Assembly: GCA_001898485.1 (NCBI GenBank)
Contig: MKTY01000019.1
Span: 124,001 to 188,000 of the forward strand
Length of the DNA: 64,000 nt
DNA from: Sphingobacteriales bacterium 46-32
GTDB lineage: Bacteria > Bacteroidota > Bacteroidia > Chitinophagales > Chitinophagaceae
Direction of reading: 5' to 3'
Shown here: piece by piece, positions 61,800 through 64,000 of the stretch
Layout: every line of letters starts with the position of its first letter
Position numbering within the stretch: the stretch's first letter is position 1
Made by a program: the position numbers and the translations under genes
The notes under the pieces: model-generated
Told to the model about the DNA's origin: nothing
Seen by the model: the letters and a program-made list of their open reading frames with translations, nothing else
The model's database searches: none

Positions 61800-61943
61800 G
61801 TTTCCACATGGTTTTCCACGCATATACACCGGTTATCCACTGCAATCCACAGTCTATACAGTAGTTTTGATTTCGGTATGCCCTCCCACGAGCTTAAACA
61901 CAATACCAGCCTACGTTTCAGGCTACCCAACAGGTGTGGAAAA
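61800..61943. promoter_or_regulatory. Cluster of DnaA-box-like sites upstream of mraZ
   Basis: Five sites resemble TTATCCACA: GTTTCCACA (61800-61808, 7 of 9), TTTTCCACG (61812-61820, 7 of 9), TTATCCACT (61833-61841, 8 of 9), CAATCCACA (61843-61851, 7 of 9) and, on the other strand, TTTTCCACA (61935-61943, 8 of 9). None is perfect. They share the gap between the DUF3052 gene and mraZ. Confidence 0.4.
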
Positions 61944-61968
61944 AATAAAAACCTTAATTTTTGATATC

Positions 61969-61998
61969 AAAGTGGTAAAAAGTGTTACTTTGTGTCTA
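61969..61998 (+). promoter_or_regulatory. MraZ operator: three 10-bp direct repeats
   Basis: AAAGTGGTAA, AAAGTGTTAC and TTTGTGTCTA lie head to tail at 61969-61998. The first two match the MraZ-box consensus AAAGTGKNNN, the third differs at the first three bases. A TACTTTG -7-like string overlaps the second and third boxes, so bound MraZ would block transcription of its own operon. Confidence 0.65.
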
Positions 61999-62032
61999 GT
62001 AGAGTAAATTTTGATTCAATTCCCTGATACTG

Positions 62033-62500
62033 ATGGACTTTCTTGGAGAATACGAGGCAACTCTGGACTTAAAGGGTCGCTTCCTTCTCCCGGCAGGCTT
62101 TAAAAAGCAGCTGCCGGAAGAGGAAAGTCTTCGCTTTGTTATTAACAGGGGGTTTGAAAAGTGTTTGACCCTGTACCCTTTGAAGAGCTGGGAGCCACTT
62201 TTTGCACGAGTAAAAGCGCTGAATGAGTTTGATCCGAGAGCACGTGAGTTTAAGCGCTGGTTTTTGAACGGGGCCACTTACCTGGAGCCGGATACCGCAG
62301 GCCGACTGCTGGTACCGCCAAACCTGAAGGGCCATGCGGATCTGACAAAAGACATCGTGCTGGTGGCCGTGGGCGACAAAATTGAAATCTGGGATAGTAA
62401 TAAGTACAAACAGTTCTTTGATTCATTCTCACCGGAAGCATTCAGTGACCTGGCCAATGAAGTGATGAATAAGAATCCGGGTATTCCTGGTTTGTCATGA
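62033..62500 (+). CDS. mraZ: MraZ, regulator of the division/cell-wall cluster
   Basis: A 155-residue DNA-binding protein with two AbrB-like SpoVT halves: LGEYEATLDLKGRFLLPAGF (4-23) and ATYLEPDTAGRLLVPPNLKG (about 81-100). MraZ represses its own operon from boxes upstream. The first gene of the dcw cluster; its last four bases overlap rsmH (ATGA), indicating translational coupling. Confidence 0.95.
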   Translation: MDFLGEYEATLDLKGRFLLPAGFKKQLPEEESLRFVINRGFEKCLTLYPLKSWEPLFARVKALNEFDPRAREFKRWFLNGATYLEPDTAGRLLVPPNLKGHADLTKDIVLVAVGDKIEIWDSNKYKQFFDSFSPEAFSDLANEVMNKNPGIPGLS

Positions 62501-63444
62501 GTAATACCCATGACATAGGATCAGGGGTGCCGGATACGGGGGGCAACGATTATCATGTGCCGGTGCTGTTGCATGAAGCCATTGATGGCCTGGCTGTAAA
62601 GCCAGACGGTATCTATGTGGATTGCACGTTTGGTGGCGGAGGCCATGCGCGGGCGATACTGCAAAAACTGGGACCACAGGGGCGACTGATCGCTTTTGAC
62701 CAGGATGCAGATGCCCAGCGTAATCTGCCAGCCGATGATCGCTTGCTGTTTATACCACAGAACTTCAGGCACCTGCAGCGTTTTTTACGCTTGCACCAGG
62801 TGACTGCTGTAGATGGGATCCTTGCCGACCTGGGAGTTAGCAGTCACCAGTTTGATGAAGCAGACCGTGGTTTTTCCACCCGCTTCGATGCTCCCCTCGA
62901 CATGCGCATGGATCAGCGTCAGACGCGAACAGCCTACGATGTGGTGCAAACCTATACTGAACCGCAACTGCATAAGTTGTTTGAGCAGTATGGCGAGGTC
63001 ACCAATTCAAAAACGCTGGCCAAAACCATCGTTCAGATTCGTAACCAGGTATCACTGCAAACCATCAATGGATTCAAGAATGCACTTCGGGGAGTGGTGA
63101 AAGGAAACCCGAATAAGTACTTTGCCCAGGTGTTTCAGGCGTTGCGCATAGAAGTAAATGAGGAGTTGATTGTATTGACAGAACTGCTGCAGCAAATCCC
63201 AAAACTACTGAAGCCCGGTGGCCGGGCCGCTATCATCACCTTTCATTCTCTCGAAGACAGGCTGGTAAAAAATTTCTTCAGACGCGGTTCATTTGATGAG
63301 CCCGAAGAGAATCCTTTTTTCAATACCGAACCTGAGAATGAATTGCTGGTAATAACCCGCAAACCGATCAGTGCTACTGAAGAAGAGTTGAAGCGAAACC
63401 CCCGGGCCAGGAGTGCAAGGCTTCGGGTGGCAGAAAAAAAATAA
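62497..63444 (+). CDS. rsmH: 16S rRNA m4C1402 methyltransferase RsmH (MraW)
   Basis: Methylates N4 of C1402 in 16S rRNA. The 315-residue protein has the start HVPVLLHEAIDGLAVKPDGI (20-39), the SAM motif DCTFGGGGHARAIL near residue 42, GILADLGVSSHQFDEADRGF near 106 and LKPGGRAAIITFHSLEDRLV near 228, all diagnostic. It is co-transcribed with mraZ. Confidence 0.96.
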   Translation: MSNTHDIGSGVPDTGGNDYHVPVLLHEAIDGLAVKPDGIYVDCTFGGGGHARAILQKLGPQGRLIAFDQDADAQRNLPADDRLLFIPQNFRHLQRFLRLHQVTAVDGILADLGVSSHQFDEADRGFSTRFDAPLDMRMDQRQTRTAYDVVQTYTEPQLHKLFEQYGEVTNSKTLAKTIVQIRNQVSLQTINGFKNALRGVVKGNPNKYFAQVFQALRIEVNEELIVLTELLQQIPKLLKPGGRAAIITFHSLEDRLVKNFFRRGSFDEPEENPFFNTEPENELLVITRKPISATEEELKRNPRARSARLRVAEKK

Positions 63445-63552
63445 GGCCTGCTCATTTTCCCCCGGAAAATAAAGGCCCTGACATAATAGAAAGTCTATAT
63501 CCTGTGAGTTGACCATTGGCGAAACCACGTGAAAACCAGAAAAAATTGCGGC

Positions 63553-63903
63553 ATGCAGGAAGCAGCAGAAACAGTGAATGATAATAAGAACGGCATGAAT
63601 GCTGGCTGGAAAAGATGGCTCAACTATCAATCTGTAGTACGCCAGGTTCCTTTCTTTCTTTTCCTCACACTGCTGGCCGTAATCTATATCTATAACGGAC
63701 ACCATGCCGATAAAACAGTGCGCCTTATCAGCCGCACAGCTAAAGAGGTGAAAGAACTGCAATACGAATATAAAACACTGAAAGGTGAAGTGATGTTCCG
63801 TAGCAAGCAGAGTGAACTGGCCAAAGCAGTGGAGCCACTTGGGCTAAAGGAACTGACAGCCTCACCTGTAGTGCTGGGAGTAACGCAGAAGAAAGAACAA
63901 TAG
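63553..63903 (+). CDS. ftsL: FtsL-like cell division protein
   Basis: A 116-residue bitopic membrane protein from ATG 63553 (a GTG eight codons earlier is also open). A short cytoplasmic part is followed by one membrane helix (VPFFLFLTLLAVIYIY) and a periplasmic coiled coil (ISRTAKEVKELQYEYKTLKG). Place after rsmH and this plan identify it as FtsL, which acts with FtsB/FtsQ in septal synthesis; sequence similarity across phyla is low. Just past the window a penicillin-binding protein gene is expected. Confidence 0.8.
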   Translation: MQEAAETVNDNKNGMNAGWKRWLNYQSVVRQVPFFLFLTLLAVIYIYNGHHADKTVRLISRTAKEVKELQYEYKTLKGEVMFRSKQSELAKAVEPLGLKELTASPVVLGVTQKKEQ

Positions 63904-63919
63904 AAATGACTTGGACGGT

Positions 63920-63964
63920 GTTTCGGTATGGCCCCGGCTCTACCAGCGGGGCCTACGCCGAAAC
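63920..63964. repeat. Imperfect hairpin after ftsL
   Basis: GTTTCGG-TATGGCCCCG (63920-63936) is nearly complementary to CGGGGCCTACGCCGAAAC (63947-63964), with one bulge and one mismatch and a ten-base loop. It shares GTAGGCCC with the palindrome at 44173-44202. It lies between ftsL and the next gene and has no T-run, so termination is uncertain. Confidence 0.5.
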
Positions 63965-64000
63965 TGATTAATATAAATAAACCAACTGCCAGACTGGACC

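Overview
The window reads as a chromosomal segment of a Bacteroidota bacterium, most likely Chitinophagaceae or a close relative. The reasons are: two proteins with type IX secretion (T9SS) C-terminal sorting domains, a PorT-like gene overlapping ubiE, several -7 promoter boxes of the Bacteroidota form TAnnTTTG, the paired DUF1800/DUF1501 genes, an atpD-atpC pair separate from the other ATP synthase genes, and many secreted or lipoprotein genes. I see no rRNA, tRNA, CRISPR array, prophage or transposase. Most of the window is ordinary core chromosome; one AT-rich two-gene cassette (about 49.4-51.1 kb) looks different from its surroundings.

Layout. 0-6.5 kb: a truncated unknown gene, a 500-bp upstream region with a perfect DnaA box, dnaB, rsmE, terC-like and pyrD, then a thiolase. 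6.6-14.6 kb: a small secreted protein, the DUF1800/DUF1501 pair (the second with a T9SS tail), a small Cys-containing protein ahead of a TonB-dependent receptor, and a DUF2721 membrane protein. 14.6-24.6 kb: an ABC exporter, comM/yifB, two tandem paralogues of unknown function, an M1 peptidase, a MutS-like ATPase and a dihydroorotase. 24.6-31.2 kb: a Wzi-like outer membrane protein, porT-ubiE, a second M1 peptidase, engB and two small membrane proteins. 31.2-39.1 kb: a YkuK-like protein, a T9SS metalloprotease with a small partner, a four-gene operon (membrane protein, DCC protein, TIGR01777 epimerase, CoA-binding protein), its probable GbsR/MarR-type regulator, and the pyruvate dehydrogenase E2 gene. 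39.2-49.2 kb: an M48 protease, dnaX, an outer membrane protein, a GNAT-like protein, an ECF sigma factor with its YCII partner, and an L,D-transpeptidase. 49.3-61.8 kb: the odd lipoprotein cassette, an S9 peptidase, atpDC with a possible structured RNA behind it, DUF4136 and barrel proteins, DUF4197, YqgE, a histidine kinase, queA and DUF3052. 61.8-64 kb: the start of the division/cell-wall cluster, mraZ-rsmH-ftsL, preceded by MraZ boxes and DnaA-box-like sites.

The least ordinary part is between the genes. Many gaps hold inverted pairs of short-period arrays (GTGCTRAT octamers; TTTAAAGG/TATAAAGG units; nnnATTTG units; AAGTTATAAG units) that would fold into stems of about 20-100 bp. A separate palindromic family has a 32-bp flanking sequence shared by two loci, and at one of them it forms the 5' end of the sigma factor gene, which has no normal start codon there. 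Other points worth checking are a nine-A run in dnaX where slippage either way meets a stop at once, an identical TTTTCA-N8-TGAAAA palindrome in front of both the GbsR-like regulator and the neighbouring operon, three 10-bp-spaced MraZ boxes, and a T7 run that puts a lipoprotein signal peptide out of frame.
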